NCBI GenBank assembly: GCA_910589095.1
Contig: CAJUSN010000015.1
Coordinates: forward strand, 1 to 26,360
Source: an uncultured Muribaculaceae bacterium
GTDB lineage: Bacteria > Bacteroidota > Bacteroidia > Bacteroidales > Muribaculaceae
DNA length: 26,360 nt
Reading direction: 5' to 3'
Each line of letters opens with the position of its first letter. Position 1 is the first letter of the stretch. The notes below the pieces were generated by a model that was given only the letters and a program-made list of their open reading frames with translations, ran no database searches and was not told the DNA's origin. The position numbers were made by a program, and so were the translations under genes. Shown here piece by piece: positions 1 through 8,630 of this stretch.

Positions 1-1
1 C

Positions 2-1009
2 TCTACTACTGTAGAGTGTGTGCTCGTTGGTTTTTGTCTTCTCCTTGTATATACCCTCCTGGCTCTTTTCTACATTTGGTATGAGCGTAAGATCTGTGCC
101 GCTTTTCAGTGTCGTCTCGGTCCGAATCGTGTAGGTCCTTGGGGCCTTCTGCAGAGTTTCGCAGATATGTTCAAGATGCTTATTAAGGAGCTTATTTCAC
201 TTAATCATGTAGACAAGTTCCTTTTTGCGCTTGCTCCTTATCTTGTGATACTTGCATCGATGCTTGCTTTTGCGGTTCTTCCGTGGGGCAACGGTCTGCA
301 GGTGATTAACTTCAATATCGGTATTTTCTTCCTTATCGCTGTTTCATCTATCGGCGTTTTGGGAATCCTCCTTGCCGGATGGTCAAGTAACAACAAGTTT
401 ACTCTTATCGGTGCAATGCGTTCAGGCGCGCAGATGGTGAGCTATGAACTTTCAGTTGGTCTTTCTGTTCTTACTATCGTGGCATTTGCCGGAACTATGA
501 ATATCGTGGAACTGGTAGAGGCACAGGATCATCTTTGGTTCATCTTCTCCGGTCACATTCCGGCAATCATAGCTTTTATTATTTATATGATTGCTGGTAC
601 TGCAGAGACTAACCGTGGCCCGTTTGACCTTCCTGAGGCAGAGAGCGAGCTTACGGCAGGTTACCACACTGAATATTCAGGTATACATTTCGGTTTCTTC
701 TACCTGGCTGAGTACTTGAATCTCTTCATTGTTTCGGGTGTGGCAGCATTGCTGTTCTTCGGCGGTTGGATGCCTCTTCACATCCCCGGTTGGGAAGGTT
801 TCAATCAGGTAATGGACTACATTCCTTCGGTAATATGGTTCATTGGCAAGGCTGTGGTGCTTTCATTTGTCATCATCTGGTTCAAGTGGACTTTCCCCCG
901 TTTGCGAATCGACCAGTTGCTGGCTCTCGAGTGGAAGTATCTTCTCCCCATCAACTTGTTCAACCTTGTGTTGATGGTGCTCGTAATTGTGTATAACTTC
1001 CATTTTTAA
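2..1009 (+). CDS. nuoH: NADH-quinone oxidoreductase subunit H (5' partial)
   Basis: Membrane subunit of respiratory complex I that forms the quinone-chamber floor between the hydrophilic arm and the antiporter-like subunits. The frame is open to the left edge (from base 2), so the GTG at base 20 is probably not the real start and the N-terminus lies outside. The family signature is clear: a transmembrane helix ending in YERK, then the RLGPNRVGPWGLLQSFAD segment followed by KMLIKE, and further on the GPFDLPEAESELTAGYHTEY loop that faces the quinone site. About eight hydrophobic helices are visible. The stop lies 39 bases before atpD, with no terminator between them, so nuoH is unusually followed by the ATP synthase genes rather than nuoI. 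Confidence 0.95.
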   Translation, partial: STTVECVLVGFCLLLVYTLLALFYIWYERKICAAFQCRLGPNRVGPWGLLQSFADMFKMLIKELISLNHVDKFLFALAPYLVILASMLAFAVLPWGNGLQVINFNIGIFFLIAVSSIGVLGILLAGWSSNNKFTLIGAMRSGAQMVSYELSVGLSVLTIVAFAGTMNIVELVEAQDHLWFIFSGHIPAIIAFIIYMIAGTAETNRGPFDLPEAESELTAGYHTEYSGIHFGFFYLAEYLNLFIVSGVAALLFFGGWMPLHIPGWEGFNQVMDYIPSVIWFIGKAVVLSFVIIWFKWTFPRLRIDQLLALEWKYLLPINLFNLVLMVLVIVYNFHF

Positions 1010-1048
1010 GAAAAATAATAAAATAATCTCCATAATCCCAATCTAATC

Positions 1049-2554
1049 ATGAGCGACAAATTCGGAAAGATAGTCCAGGTCATAGGCCCGGTTGTCGACG
1101 TGTCATTCGAAGGCGAAGGTAATGAATTGCCTCCCATTTACACGGCGTTGAAAATTGACCGTCCTGACGGCACAATGCTCATTCTTGAAGTAGAGCAGCA
1201 CATCGGTGAAAATACAGTAAGATGTGTGGCCATGGAAAGTACCGACGGTTTGCAGCGCGGCGCGCGTGTTGACAATTTAGAGCGTCCGATAGCTGTACCT
1301 ACCGGTGATCAGGTTAAGGGTCGACTGCTTAACGTGATCGGCGAGGCTATCGACCGCCTGCCGGCGTTGAAACGCGATGACTTGAGACCTATTCATCAGC
1401 CTGCGCCTGAATTTGACGATCTCACCATCGGTACGGAAGTTCTCTATACCGGTATAAAGGTGATTGACCTTCTTGAACCTTACAGCAAGGGTGGTAAGAT
1501 TGGTCTGTTCGGTGGTGCCGGTGTAGGTAAGACCGTGTTGATTATGGAGCTTATCAACAATATTGCCAAAGGACATAACGGTTTCTCGGTTTTCACCGGT
1601 GTTGGAGAACGTACGCGTGAGGGTAATGACCTTCTGCGCGAGATGATCGAGAGTGGCGTTATGAAATATGGAGAGAAATTTGCCAAAGGCATGGAAAAGG
1701 GCGAATGGAATCTTCATGATGTTGATATGAAAGAAGTTGAGAAATCTCAGGCCACGCTGGTGTTCGGTCAGATGAACGAGCCGCCGGGTGCGCGTCTTCG
1801 TGTGGCCCTTTCCGGTTTGACCGTAGCGGAACAGTTCCGTGATCAAGATGGCGGTGGTAAAGAGATTCTTCTTTTCATTGACAACATATTCCGTTTCACA
1901 CAGGCAGGTAGTGAGGTGTCGGCACTTCTTGGCCGTATGCCCTCGGCTGTAGGTTACCAGCCTACACTTGCGTCGGAAATGGGTATGCTTCAGGAACGAA
2001 TCACTTCTACAAAAAATGGTTCTATCACCTCAGTGCAAGCAATCTATGTGCCCGCAGATGACTTGACCGACCCGGCCCCGGCTACTACCTTCAGCTTCCT
2101 CGATGCTACAACAGTGCTTAGCCGTAAGATTGCAGAGCTTGGTATCTATCCTGCTGTAGATCCTTTGGAATCCACCTCACGTATTCTCGATCCCAACATT
2201 ATTGGTGAAGACCATTATAACACTGCTCAAGCTGTGAAGCAGTTGCTTCAGAAGTATAATGAGCTTCAGGATATCATCGCCATTCTCGGTGTGGATGAAC
2301 TATCGGATGAGGACAAGCTTGTTGTGTCACGCGCACGTAGAGCACAGCGCTTCCTCTCGCAGCCGTTCTTTGTAGCAGAGCAGTTTACCGGTCTGCCCGG
2401 TGTGATGGTTCCTCTTTCGGAAACAATCCGCGGCTTCAAGATGATTCTTAACGGAGAAATGGACCAGTATCCGGAGCAGGCATTCCTTAATGTAGGTACG
2501 ATAGACGAAGCCATTGAAAAGGGTAAGCGAATGCTTGCTGAAGTAAATGGATGA
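1049..2554 (+). CDS. atpD: F1 ATP synthase subunit beta
   Basis: Catalytic subunit of the F1 sector; binds and interconverts ADP+Pi and ATP at the cytoplasmic face. The 501-residue length is somewhat above the usual 460-480. The beta-barrel N-terminus (GKIVQVIGPVVDVSFEG) is followed by the Walker A loop GGAGVGKT at residues 155-162 and the GERTREGNDL segment with the catalytic glutamate region; LLFIDNIFRFTQAGSEVSALLGR supplies the Walker B strand. A small insertion is visible around residues 210-235 (KGMEKGEWNLHDVDMKEVEK region). It starts the ATP synthase block; placing beta and epsilon ahead of subunit a is typical of Bacteroidota. The ATG has an A/T-rich leader and no Shine-Dalgarno sequence. 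Confidence 0.98.
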   Translation: MSDKFGKIVQVIGPVVDVSFEGEGNELPPIYTALKIDRPDGTMLILEVEQHIGENTVRCVAMESTDGLQRGARVDNLERPIAVPTGDQVKGRLLNVIGEAIDRLPALKRDDLRPIHQPAPEFDDLTIGTEVLYTGIKVIDLLEPYSKGGKIGLFGGAGVGKTVLIMELINNIAKGHNGFSVFTGVGERTREGNDLLREMIESGVMKYGEKFAKGMEKGEWNLHDVDMKEVEKSQATLVFGQMNEPPGARLRVALSGLTVAEQFRDQDGGGKEILLFIDNIFRFTQAGSEVSALLGRMPSAVGYQPTLASEMGMLQERITSTKNGSITSVQAIYVPADDLTDPAPATTFSFLDATTVLSRKIAELGIYPAVDPLESTSRILDPNIIGEDHYNTAQAVKQLLQKYNELQDIIAILGVDELSDEDKLVVSRARRAQRFLSQPFFVAEQFTGLPGVMVPLSETIRGFKMILNGEMDQYPEQAFLNVGTIDEAIEKGKRMLAEVNG

Positions 2555-2637
2555 TTCATCCTCGGTACTTAGGCTTTATTGTCAGCAAAGTCTCGCGGAT
2601 TTGAGATATATTATTAACTGAAAATAACTACTCGTCA

Positions 2638-2874
2638 ATGATACTAAAAATTATTTCATCGGAGGATGTGGTTTTTGAAGGAGAAGTGACTCTTGTCACA
2701 CCTCCCGGCACCAACGGTAGCTTCACCGTGCTAAATAACCACGCTTCGCTCGTGTCTACACTTACTCAGGGCACGATCACTTACAGAGTCAGTGATGGCG
2801 AAGAAGCGTCTCTGCCTGTAAGCGGAGGTCTTGCCGACGTTGATAATAATGTGGTATCGGTTTGTCTCTATTGA
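2638..2874 (+). CDS. atpC: F1 ATP synthase subunit epsilon, short form
   Basis: Central-stalk subunit of F1. At 78 residues it contains only the N-terminal beta-sandwich domain: the MILKIISSEDVVFEGEV start and the VTPPGTNGSFTVLNNHASLVSTL segment match the family's first domain, and the protein stops after the last strand (VVSVCLY). The C-terminal two-helix domain, which inhibits ATP hydrolysis in E. coli and Bacillus, is absent. Short epsilon subunits of this kind are known in Bacteroidota and Chlorobi. It lies 83 bases after atpD and 8 bases before the preferred atpB start. Confidence 0.93.
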   Translation: MILKIISSEDVVFEGEVTLVTPPGTNGSFTVLNNHASLVSTLTQGTITYRVSDGEEASLPVSGGLADVDNNVVSVCLY

Positions 2875-2882
2875 TTTCCCTT

Positions 2883-3995
2883 ATGAAGAAACTGACTATC
2901 ATATTTTGGATGATATTGGCAATGTTGGCATTGTCAGTCCAATCACATGCTTCTTCAGGTGCTTTGGCTTCTGGGGAAATAGAGTTCAGCCCCAAAGAGA
3001 TAATATTTGAGCATCTGGGCGACGGCTATGGTTGGGAAGTTCCTTTTGATCACCACCATCGCATTCCGCTACCTGTGATCCTTTTTGGTAAGGATGGTTT
3101 TCATTGTTTCATGTCGTCAAAAGTAACCGGCGGCGAGAAGTATGTTGATGGAGATGCTACTTTTTTTATCCCTAAAGAGGGTGATTACAGAGGAAAAGTG
3201 GTGCAACTTCTTCCCGACGGATCCGTTTACCGTCCCTGGGACATTTCAATCACGAAAAATGTATGTGAGCTTTTCATCGCTTGCCTGCTCGTGATGTGGA
3301 GTGTTTTTGCGGTTGCAAAATGGCACAGACGGGAGATGTATAAAGCTCCGCGAAAAGTTCGCGGTATCATAGAGTCTCTTATAGTGTTCATCTATGATGG
3401 TGTGATAAAGCCAACATTAGGCGATAGATCGCCGAAGTTCGCCCCGTTTCTTCTTACGGTCTTCTTCTTCATTCTGTATCTGAATCTCCTTGGATTGATG
3501 GTAATTTTCCCTGGTGGTGCCAACCTTACAGGTAATATAGCTGTGACGATGGTTCTTGCCATCTTTACATTCCTGGCAACCAATATATTCGGAACGAAGC
3601 ATTATTGGAAGGAAATTTTTTGGCCGGATGTTCCATTATGGCTGAAGTTTCCCCTTCCCATTATGCCTATCATTGAGCTTTTCGGTGTGTTCACTAAGCC
3701 GGCAGCTTTGACGGTCCGTCTGTTTGCAAACATGATGGGGGGACACATGATCGTAATAGTTCTCACCTTGCTCATCTTTATTTTTGCAGCACTGGGACCG
3801 GTGGTAACCGGAGCTACAGCGTTCGTATCTGTTCTGTTCTCGCTTTTCATGCTGGTGATTGACGTTTTGGTGAGCTTCATTCAAGCTTTCGTGTTCACTA
3901 TGCTTTCCACCCTTTTCATATCCTTCGGTACAGAGAAGGGGCACGAAGAGCATAAGGAGTCTCAGGAAGTGACCGCTGATGCAAAACCCGCTTAA
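2883..3995 (+). CDS. atpB: Fo ATP synthase subunit a
   Basis: Stator subunit of Fo carrying the proton half-channels against the c-ring. I chose the ATG at 2883 over the in-frame TTG at 2862 because it begins a textbook signal peptide (MKKLTIIFWMILAMLALS, cleavage near SHA-SS), the TTG would overlap atpC, and 370 residues suit Bacteroidota subunit a. About 110 residues of exported N-terminal extension, with a DHHH cluster, precede the first helix. The essential channel arginine is R279 in the TVRLFANMMGGH segment. Where E. coli has E219 and H245, this protein has H288 and D327, the exchanged arrangement seen in many non-enteric and mitochondrial homologues. A conserved Q334 follows in FIQAFVF. 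No atpI-like gene precedes it. Confidence 0.95.
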   Translation: MKKLTIIFWMILAMLALSVQSHASSGALASGEIEFSPKEIIFEHLGDGYGWEVPFDHHHRIPLPVILFGKDGFHCFMSSKVTGGEKYVDGDATFFIPKEGDYRGKVVQLLPDGSVYRPWDISITKNVCELFIACLLVMWSVFAVAKWHRREMYKAPRKVRGIIESLIVFIYDGVIKPTLGDRSPKFAPFLLTVFFFILYLNLLGLMVIFPGGANLTGNIAVTMVLAIFTFLATNIFGTKHYWKEIFWPDVPLWLKFPLPIMPIIELFGVFTKPAALTVRLFANMMGGHMIVIVLTLLIFIFAALGPVVTGATAFVSVLFSLFMLVIDVLVSFIQAFVFTMLSTLFISFGTEKGHEEHKESQEVTADAKPA

Positions 3996-4053
3996 AGGTA
4001 AATAAGAAAAAACAATAATTAAAATATAACTCTAACTTCTAAAACTTAAAATT

Positions 4054-4299
4054 ATGTTAGCAACAATTTTAGCAGCAGTAGCTGAATTTCTCGGACTTGG
4101 AGCTTGTATAGGCGCAGGTATCGCTGCAATCGGTGCAGGTCTCGGTATTGGCAAGATTGGTGCTTCCGCTATGGAGGCTATCGCACGTCAGCCGGAATCA
4201 GCCGGAGACATCCGAAGCAATATGATTGTAATCGCCGCTCTTGTAGAAGGTGTGGCTCTGTTCGCTGTGATCGTTTGCGTGCTTGCAATGTTCGTATAA
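4054..4299 (+). CDS. atpE: Fo ATP synthase subunit c
   Basis: Proteolipid that assembles into the membrane c-ring. The 81-residue hairpin has two hydrophobic helices joined by the polar loop ARQPE, with the first helix rich in glycine (GAGIAAIGAGLGIGKIG). The ion-binding carboxylate is E65 in ALVEGVALF. The Gln and Ser/Thr ligands that define sodium-binding c-rings (as in Ilyobacter) are replaced by Ile and Gly/Val, so the sequence reads as a proton-type ring; that is inference from motif comparison. An A/T-rich spacer of 58 bases separates it from atpB, perhaps an mRNA leader that boosts translation of this high-copy subunit. Confidence 0.97.
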   Translation: MLATILAAVAEFLGLGACIGAGIAAIGAGLGIGKIGASAMEAIARQPESAGDIRSNMIVIAALVEGVALFAVIVCVLAMFV

Positions 4300-4317
4300 T
4301 CCCTGACCGCTACCGGT

Positions 4318-4815
4318 ATGGAACTGTTCACGCCTGATTTCGGCTTGGTATTCTGGATGTTTGTGGCTTTTGCCATTCTCCTGTTTGTGCTTTACAAATG
4401 GGGTTGGCCTGTCATAATCAAAGGAGTGGAAAGTCGTGCCGACTTCATTGACAAAGGTGTTGAGTATGCCCGCGATGCAAAGGAGCAGCTTCAACATGCG
4501 AAGGAAGAGTCGGATAAGTATATTGCCGAGGCGCGTAAGCAGCAAGCCGATATGTTGCGTGAAGCTGACCGCATGAAAACCCAAATCATTGAGGAAGCTC
4601 GTGTTGCAGCGCAAGGCGAGGCCAAGAAGGTGATGGATGCGGCTAAGGTAGCTATCGAGCAGGAGAGAAAAGAGGCTGAGTTGCAATTCCGCAACGAGGT
4701 AAGCTCTTTCGCCCTTGATATAGCAGCCAAAGTGGTGCGCAATCAATTGGCCGACGAGAAGGCACAAACCAAGCTCGTTGATACGCTTCTCGATGAAATG
4801 GAAAACCAAAACTAA
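4318..4815 (+). CDS. atpF: Fo ATP synthase subunit b
   Basis: Peripheral-stalk subunit linking Fo to the top of F1. It has one N-terminal membrane helix (about residues 8-30, FGLVFWMFVAFAILLFVLY) followed by a long, charged, alanine-rich helical stretch (about 35-140) typical of the right-handed coiled coil. Its 165 residues match the family. It lies 18 bases after atpE and 12 before atpH. Only one b-type gene is present, so the stalk is presumably a homodimer. Confidence 0.96.
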   Translation: MELFTPDFGLVFWMFVAFAILLFVLYKWGWPVIIKGVESRADFIDKGVEYARDAKEQLQHAKEESDKYIAEARKQQADMLREADRMKTQIIEEARVAAQGEAKKVMDAAKVAIEQERKEAELQFRNEVSSFALDIAAKVVRNQLADEKAQTKLVDTLLDEMENQN

Positions 4816-4827
4816 CGAATTGACTCA

Positions 4828-5376
4828 ATGAACGAAGGATTGATTCCCCGGCGATATGCCAAGGCTCTGCTGCTTGTGGCGGCGGAGCGAGGCGTTGCTG
4901 CTGATGTGTATGAACAGATGAAGTGTCTGGAGGCAGGTTTCGTAGAGATGCCTGCATTAAACGATACGCTTAACAATCCGTACATATCCGAAGCCGATAA
5001 GTCAAAGCTAATCCTTACAGCTTGCGGTGTTGAAGAGAAGAACGATAAAGTCATAAAGGACTTCGTGAAGCTTTTGCAACGTAACGGGCGTATAGGTATG
5101 ATGAGGCTTATTGCCTATGCCTACGTCGAACTATATCGTGAGGAGAATCATATCTACAGTGTCATTGTCAAATCAGCCGCGCAGCTGTCATCCGCCGACG
5201 AAAAGCGCCTGAAAGGCTTGGTTGAAAAGCACCTTCACGGTGGAAAAATGGAATACACGCAAATTGTGGATTCCTCTCTGATCGGCGGGTTTACCGTTAG
5301 TGTTGGAAATGAAAAAATCGACGCTTCGGTCAGCAACGAATTAAAACAATTGCGGTTAAATCTTTTAAGCAAATAA
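4828..5376 (+). CDS. atpH: F1 ATP synthase subunit delta
   Basis: Delta (OSCP) subunit that attaches the peripheral stalk to the alpha3-beta3 head. The 182-residue protein begins with the family start pattern (IPRRYAKALLLVAAE), has the helical N-terminal bundle, and ends with the conserved C-terminal segment DSSLIGGFTVSVGNEKIDAS followed by a short basic helix. It is spaced 12 bases after atpF and 10 before atpA, consistent with one transcript. Confidence 0.95.
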   Translation: MNEGLIPRRYAKALLLVAAERGVAADVYEQMKCLEAGFVEMPALNDTLNNPYISEADKSKLILTACGVEEKNDKVIKDFVKLLQRNGRIGMMRLIAYAYVELYREENHIYSVIVKSAAQLSSADEKRLKGLVEKHLHGGKMEYTQIVDSSLIGGFTVSVGNEKIDASVSNELKQLRLNLLSK

Positions 5377-5386
5377 ATCTGAACCA

Positions 5387-6961
5387 ATGATTAATCCCAG
5401 CGAGATTTCAGAAATACTAAAGCAACAGCTCGAGACTGTCAACTCAAAGGTGTCGTTTGAAGAAACGGGTACTGTTCTTGAAGTTGGCGACGGCGTGGCT
5501 CACGTCTATGGTCTTGACAATGTTTGCGCCAACGAACTCGTGGAGTTTGAAAACGGCGTGAAGGGCGTTGCGCTCAATCTTGAAGAGAGCAATGTCGGAG
5601 TCATCTTGCTCAACAATGTTGACAAAGTGACAGAAAATATGTCAGTGCGTCGTACAGGCGAAATTGCCTCTATCCCCGTAGGTGAGGGCTTGCTGGGACG
5701 CGTGATCAATGTGCTCGGAGAGCCAATAGACGGTTGCGGACCAATCTCAGGTTCGCTTATGCGTTTGCCGCTGGAGCGTAAGGCTCCCGGCGTTATTTAT
5801 CGTCAACCGGTAAAGCAGCCGCTTCAGACCGGTATCAAGGCCATTGACTCTATGGTGCCCATTGGCCGCGGTCAACGTGAGCTCATCATCGGCGACCGTC
5901 AGATTGGTAAAACCGCTATTGCGATTGACACTATCATCAATCAGCGCAAAAATTTTGAAGAAGGAAAGCCTGTTTACTGTATTTATGTTGCGATAGGTCA
6001 GAAAGCCTCGACAGTTGCCGCTCTTGTTGATACACTCCGCAAGAATGGAGCACTGGACTATACCGTTGTTGTTGCAGCTACGGCTTCTGATTCGGCTTCA
6101 ATGCGTTACTATGCACCGTTTGCCGGCGTAGCGATTGGAGAGTATTTCCGTGATACCGGCCGAGATGCCCTTATAGTGTATGACGACCTTTCAAAGCAGG
6201 CGGTGGCATATCGTGAGGTATCTCTTATCCTCAAGCGCCCTTCTGGACGTGAGGCATATCCCGGTGATATTTTCTATCTCCATTCGAGATTGCTTGAGCG
6301 CGCAGCCAAGATTATCGACAACCAGGAGGTTGCATCGCAGATGAATGACCTGCCGGAGCCGTTGAAGCCTCTGGTTAAGGGAGGAGGGTCGCTAACAGCT
6401 CTCCCCATTATCGAAACTCAGGCCGGCGACGTATCTGCCTATATCCCCACCAATGTGATCTCTATTACCGACGGTCAGATCTTCCTTGAGACGGCATTGT
6501 TCAACCGTGGTATACGTCCTGCAATTAATGTGGGTATCTCAGTGTCGCGTGTGGGTGGTAATGCTCAGATCAAGTCGATGAAGAAGGTTGCAGGTACACT
6601 GAAAATTGATCAGGCACAGTTCCGTGAGCTTGAATCGTTCACCAAGTTTGGTGGAGATATTGACCCTGTAACAGCCCGCGTGATTGATAAAGGACGTAAA
6701 AACGAACGTCTTCTCATCCAGCCTCAGTACAAGCCTATGGCTGTAGAGGATGAAGTTGCGGTAATTTTTGCCGGTACAAAAGGATTGTTGGAGAATGTGC
6801 CTCTTGATAAGGTGGCTGAGTTCGAGCATTTGTATCTACAGTTGCTTCACGCCAAATATACCGATGATGTTCTTGTGCCGATCCGTCAAGGTCAGCTCAC
6901 GGATGAAGTGGTTGAGAAGCTGACAGCGGCTGCAAACGATATAGCAGGGCGTTACAAATAA
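5387..6961 (+). CDS. atpA: F1 ATP synthase subunit alpha
   Basis: Non-catalytic nucleotide-binding subunit of F1. At 524 residues it is of usual length. The P-loop is GDRQIGKT at residues 169-176, the alpha-type variant with Gln in the loop. The VSRVGG segment contains the arginine finger that reaches into the catalytic site on beta. The N-terminal barrel (GDGVAHVYGLDNVCANELVEF) and the C-terminal helical domain are complete. It sits between atpH and atpG, as in most bacteria. Confidence 0.98.
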   Translation: MINPSEISEILKQQLETVNSKVSFEETGTVLEVGDGVAHVYGLDNVCANELVEFENGVKGVALNLEESNVGVILLNNVDKVTENMSVRRTGEIASIPVGEGLLGRVINVLGEPIDGCGPISGSLMRLPLERKAPGVIYRQPVKQPLQTGIKAIDSMVPIGRGQRELIIGDRQIGKTAIAIDTIINQRKNFEEGKPVYCIYVAIGQKASTVAALVDTLRKNGALDYTVVVAATASDSASMRYYAPFAGVAIGEYFRDTGRDALIVYDDLSKQAVAYREVSLILKRPSGREAYPGDIFYLHSRLLERAAKIIDNQEVASQMNDLPEPLKPLVKGGGSLTALPIIETQAGDVSAYIPTNVISITDGQIFLETALFNRGIRPAINVGISVSRVGGNAQIKSMKKVAGTLKIDQAQFRELESFTKFGGDIDPVTARVIDKGRKNERLLIQPQYKPMAVEDEVAVIFAGTKGLLENVPLDKVAEFEHLYLQLLHAKYTDDVLVPIRQGQLTDEVVEKLTAAANDIAGRYK

Positions 6962-7003
6962 TTTACGAAAGACGATATTTACACTGATAGTTTTGACTGA
7001 GAT

Positions 7004-7885
7004 ATGGCAACTCTTCGAGAATTGAAAGGACGAATTGGTTCGGTGGCTTCTTCCGAGAAGATTACCGGCGCGATGAAGATGATTTCTTCTGCCAAGATGC
7101 ACAAGGCAGAGATGTCGTTGCGCAGGTTGTTGCCTTACCGCCGACAGATTGAAACTATCATCGGCAATCTGCTCACGGCCGACGCAGAATTTTCTTCACC
7201 GCTCATTGAGACCCGCAATGTTTCCAAAGTGGGTATCGTAGTGTTCGGTTCTGACGACGGTCTTTGCGGTGCCTACAATGTGAATATCTTCAAGCTGCTG
7301 CTGAATGAAATTGAATCATATCGTCAGCGTTATGGTTCAGGAGTCAACATTTCAATCTTTCCAGTAGGTGGAAAGATTGCCAAGGCAGTATCGAAATTAA
7401 GTGATCCGCACATCTCTATGTGTTTGGTTGACGGTGTGGATTCAAAAACAACCGGCGATGGTGTAAAGGATTTTGTTGAAAGTCTTCAGCAGATGTTCCT
7501 TGATGGCGAACTTGACAAAATTGATGTTCTTTACATGAGTTTCAAAAGCGTAAGTCGTCAACGTCCGAGTTGCGAACAGATCATACCTGTTGTGGCCGAG
7601 ACCTTCAGCGCAAATGGCGTTAAGGAATCCTGCAGGCCTTATCTTTTCGAACCAGATGCCAATTCCATTTTCCAGACTGTCCTTCCGATGTTTCTCATGT
7701 CGGTGATGCAAGATGTGTTTACTGAGAACAGGGCTTCGGAACAGGCAGCTCGTGTAATGGCAATGCAGAGTGCCAACGATAATGCCAAAAAACTCCTTGA
7801 GCAGCTGCAGCTGGAATATAATAAACTGCGTCAGCAAAGTATCACCACTGAGCTTCTTGATATACTCGGTGGCCAGATCAAGTGA
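7004..7885 (+). CDS. atpG: F1 ATP synthase subunit gamma
   Basis: Rotor shaft of F1. The 293-residue protein has the conserved N-terminal helix (LKGRIGSVASSEKITGAMKM), the SDDGLCGAYN segment of the Rossmann-like globular domain, and the C-terminal helix ending LDILGGQI that threads the alpha3-beta3 head. It is the last ATP synthase gene. The next gene, 59 bases on, is nuoI and not an unrelated gene. The spacer is A/T-rich, with no hairpin and no TAnnTTTG element. Confidence 0.96.
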   Translation: MATLRELKGRIGSVASSEKITGAMKMISSAKMHKAEMSLRRLLPYRRQIETIIGNLLTADAEFSSPLIETRNVSKVGIVVFGSDDGLCGAYNVNIFKLLLNEIESYRQRYGSGVNISIFPVGGKIAKAVSKLSDPHISMCLVDGVDSKTTGDGVKDFVESLQQMFLDGELDKIDVLYMSFKSVSRQRPSCEQIIPVVAETFSANGVKESCRPYLFEPDANSIFQTVLPMFLMSVMQDVFTENRASEQAARVMAMQSANDNAKKLLEQLQLEYNKLRQQSITTELLDILGGQIK

Positions 7886-7944
7886 TAAACCAAGACAAAC
7901 CTACATTTAGATAACATTTATATTATTAATCAGAAGAATAATTT

Positions 7945-8589
7945 ATGGGTAGTGTAAAAGATTATTTTTCATCTTTAGGGACGGGCATTGCAAGCCTTTT
8001 GAAGGGTATGCAAGTAACCGGGAAGGAATTCGTGACCCCGAAGATTACAGAAAAATATCCTGAGGACAGAGAGACAGTTCATGTTCCCGAACGCTTCCGT
8101 GCAATTCTGCAGCTCAAGTATGATGCCGACGGTAATCATAAGTGTATAGCCTGCGGAATCTGTCAGCGTAATTGTCCTAACGGTACCATCTCACTTACAA
8201 CTAAGATGGTGCCCACTTTCGATGGAAAGCAGAAACGTAAACTTGACAAGTATATCTACGACCTGGGCAGCTGTACATTCTGCCAGTTATGTGTCACCTC
8301 TTGTCCGCAGGACGCTCTTGAATTCAAGAATGATTTCGAACAAGCAGTGTTTACACGTGAGAAACTTGTGAAGAAACTCAATTACCTGCCCGAAAAAGAG
8401 GAGCCTGCTCCCACTCCCGAGCAGATAGCAAAGATGCAGGCCGAAAAGGAAGCTAAGATCGCTGCAGCAAAAGCAGCCGCAGCAGCTAAGAAAGCAGCCA
8501 TGGCAGCGGCAGGCGGTGCCCCCGCAGCAGCTCCGGCTCCTGCAAAAGCTGACGCTCCGGACACCAAGACAGCTGAAGGCAACAAGTGA
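7945..8589 (+). CDS. nuoI: NADH-quinone oxidoreductase subunit I
   Basis: 8Fe ferredoxin-like subunit of the complex I connecting arm, carrying electrons towards the terminal cluster in NuoB. Two CX2CX2CX3C motifs bind [4Fe-4S] clusters: C67/C70/C73/C77 and C110/C113/C116/C120. The core ends near residue 148. From about 150 to 214 there is a low-complexity tail rich in Ala, Lys and Pro (IAAAKAAAAAKKAAMAAAGG and beyond), well past the usual end of NuoI. The tail is predicted to be helical then disordered; I know of no function for it. The gene resumes the nuo operon after the atp block. Confidence 0.96.
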   Translation: MGSVKDYFSSLGTGIASLLKGMQVTGKEFVTPKITEKYPEDRETVHVPERFRAILQLKYDADGNHKCIACGICQRNCPNGTISLTTKMVPTFDGKQKRKLDKYIYDLGSCTFCQLCVTSCPQDALEFKNDFEQAVFTREKLVKKLNYLPEKEEPAPTPEQIAKMQAEKEAKIAAAKAAAAAKKAAMAAAGGAPAAAPAPAKADAPDTKTAEGNK

Positions 8590-8630
8590 CCGAAGCAATC
8601 ATCTCATAGAAAATAAATCAATCAAACTAT

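Noticed and set aside
1010..1048. Promoter for the ATP synthase genes between nuoH and atpD
   Set aside because: The 39 bases are A/T-rich but contain no TTTG and no TAnnTTTG element. A promoter within nuoH cannot be excluded by eye.
1277..1846. Minus-strand open frame of 189 codons opposite atpD
   Set aside because: It lies wholly within a strongly conserved gene, has no family features and is a shadow of atpD codon use.
2862..2882. TTG start for atpB seven codons upstream
   Set aside because: It overlaps atpC and would put seven residues before a classical MKK signal peptide; the ATG at 2883 is better.
4054..4299. Sodium-driven ATP synthase
   Set aside because: The c subunit has the essential Glu but Ile and Gly/Val at the Gln and Ser/Thr sodium-ligand positions.
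4198..4809. Minus-strand open frame of 203 codons opposite atpE and atpF
   Set aside because: Spans two confident genes on the other strand and has a composition typical of antisense frames.
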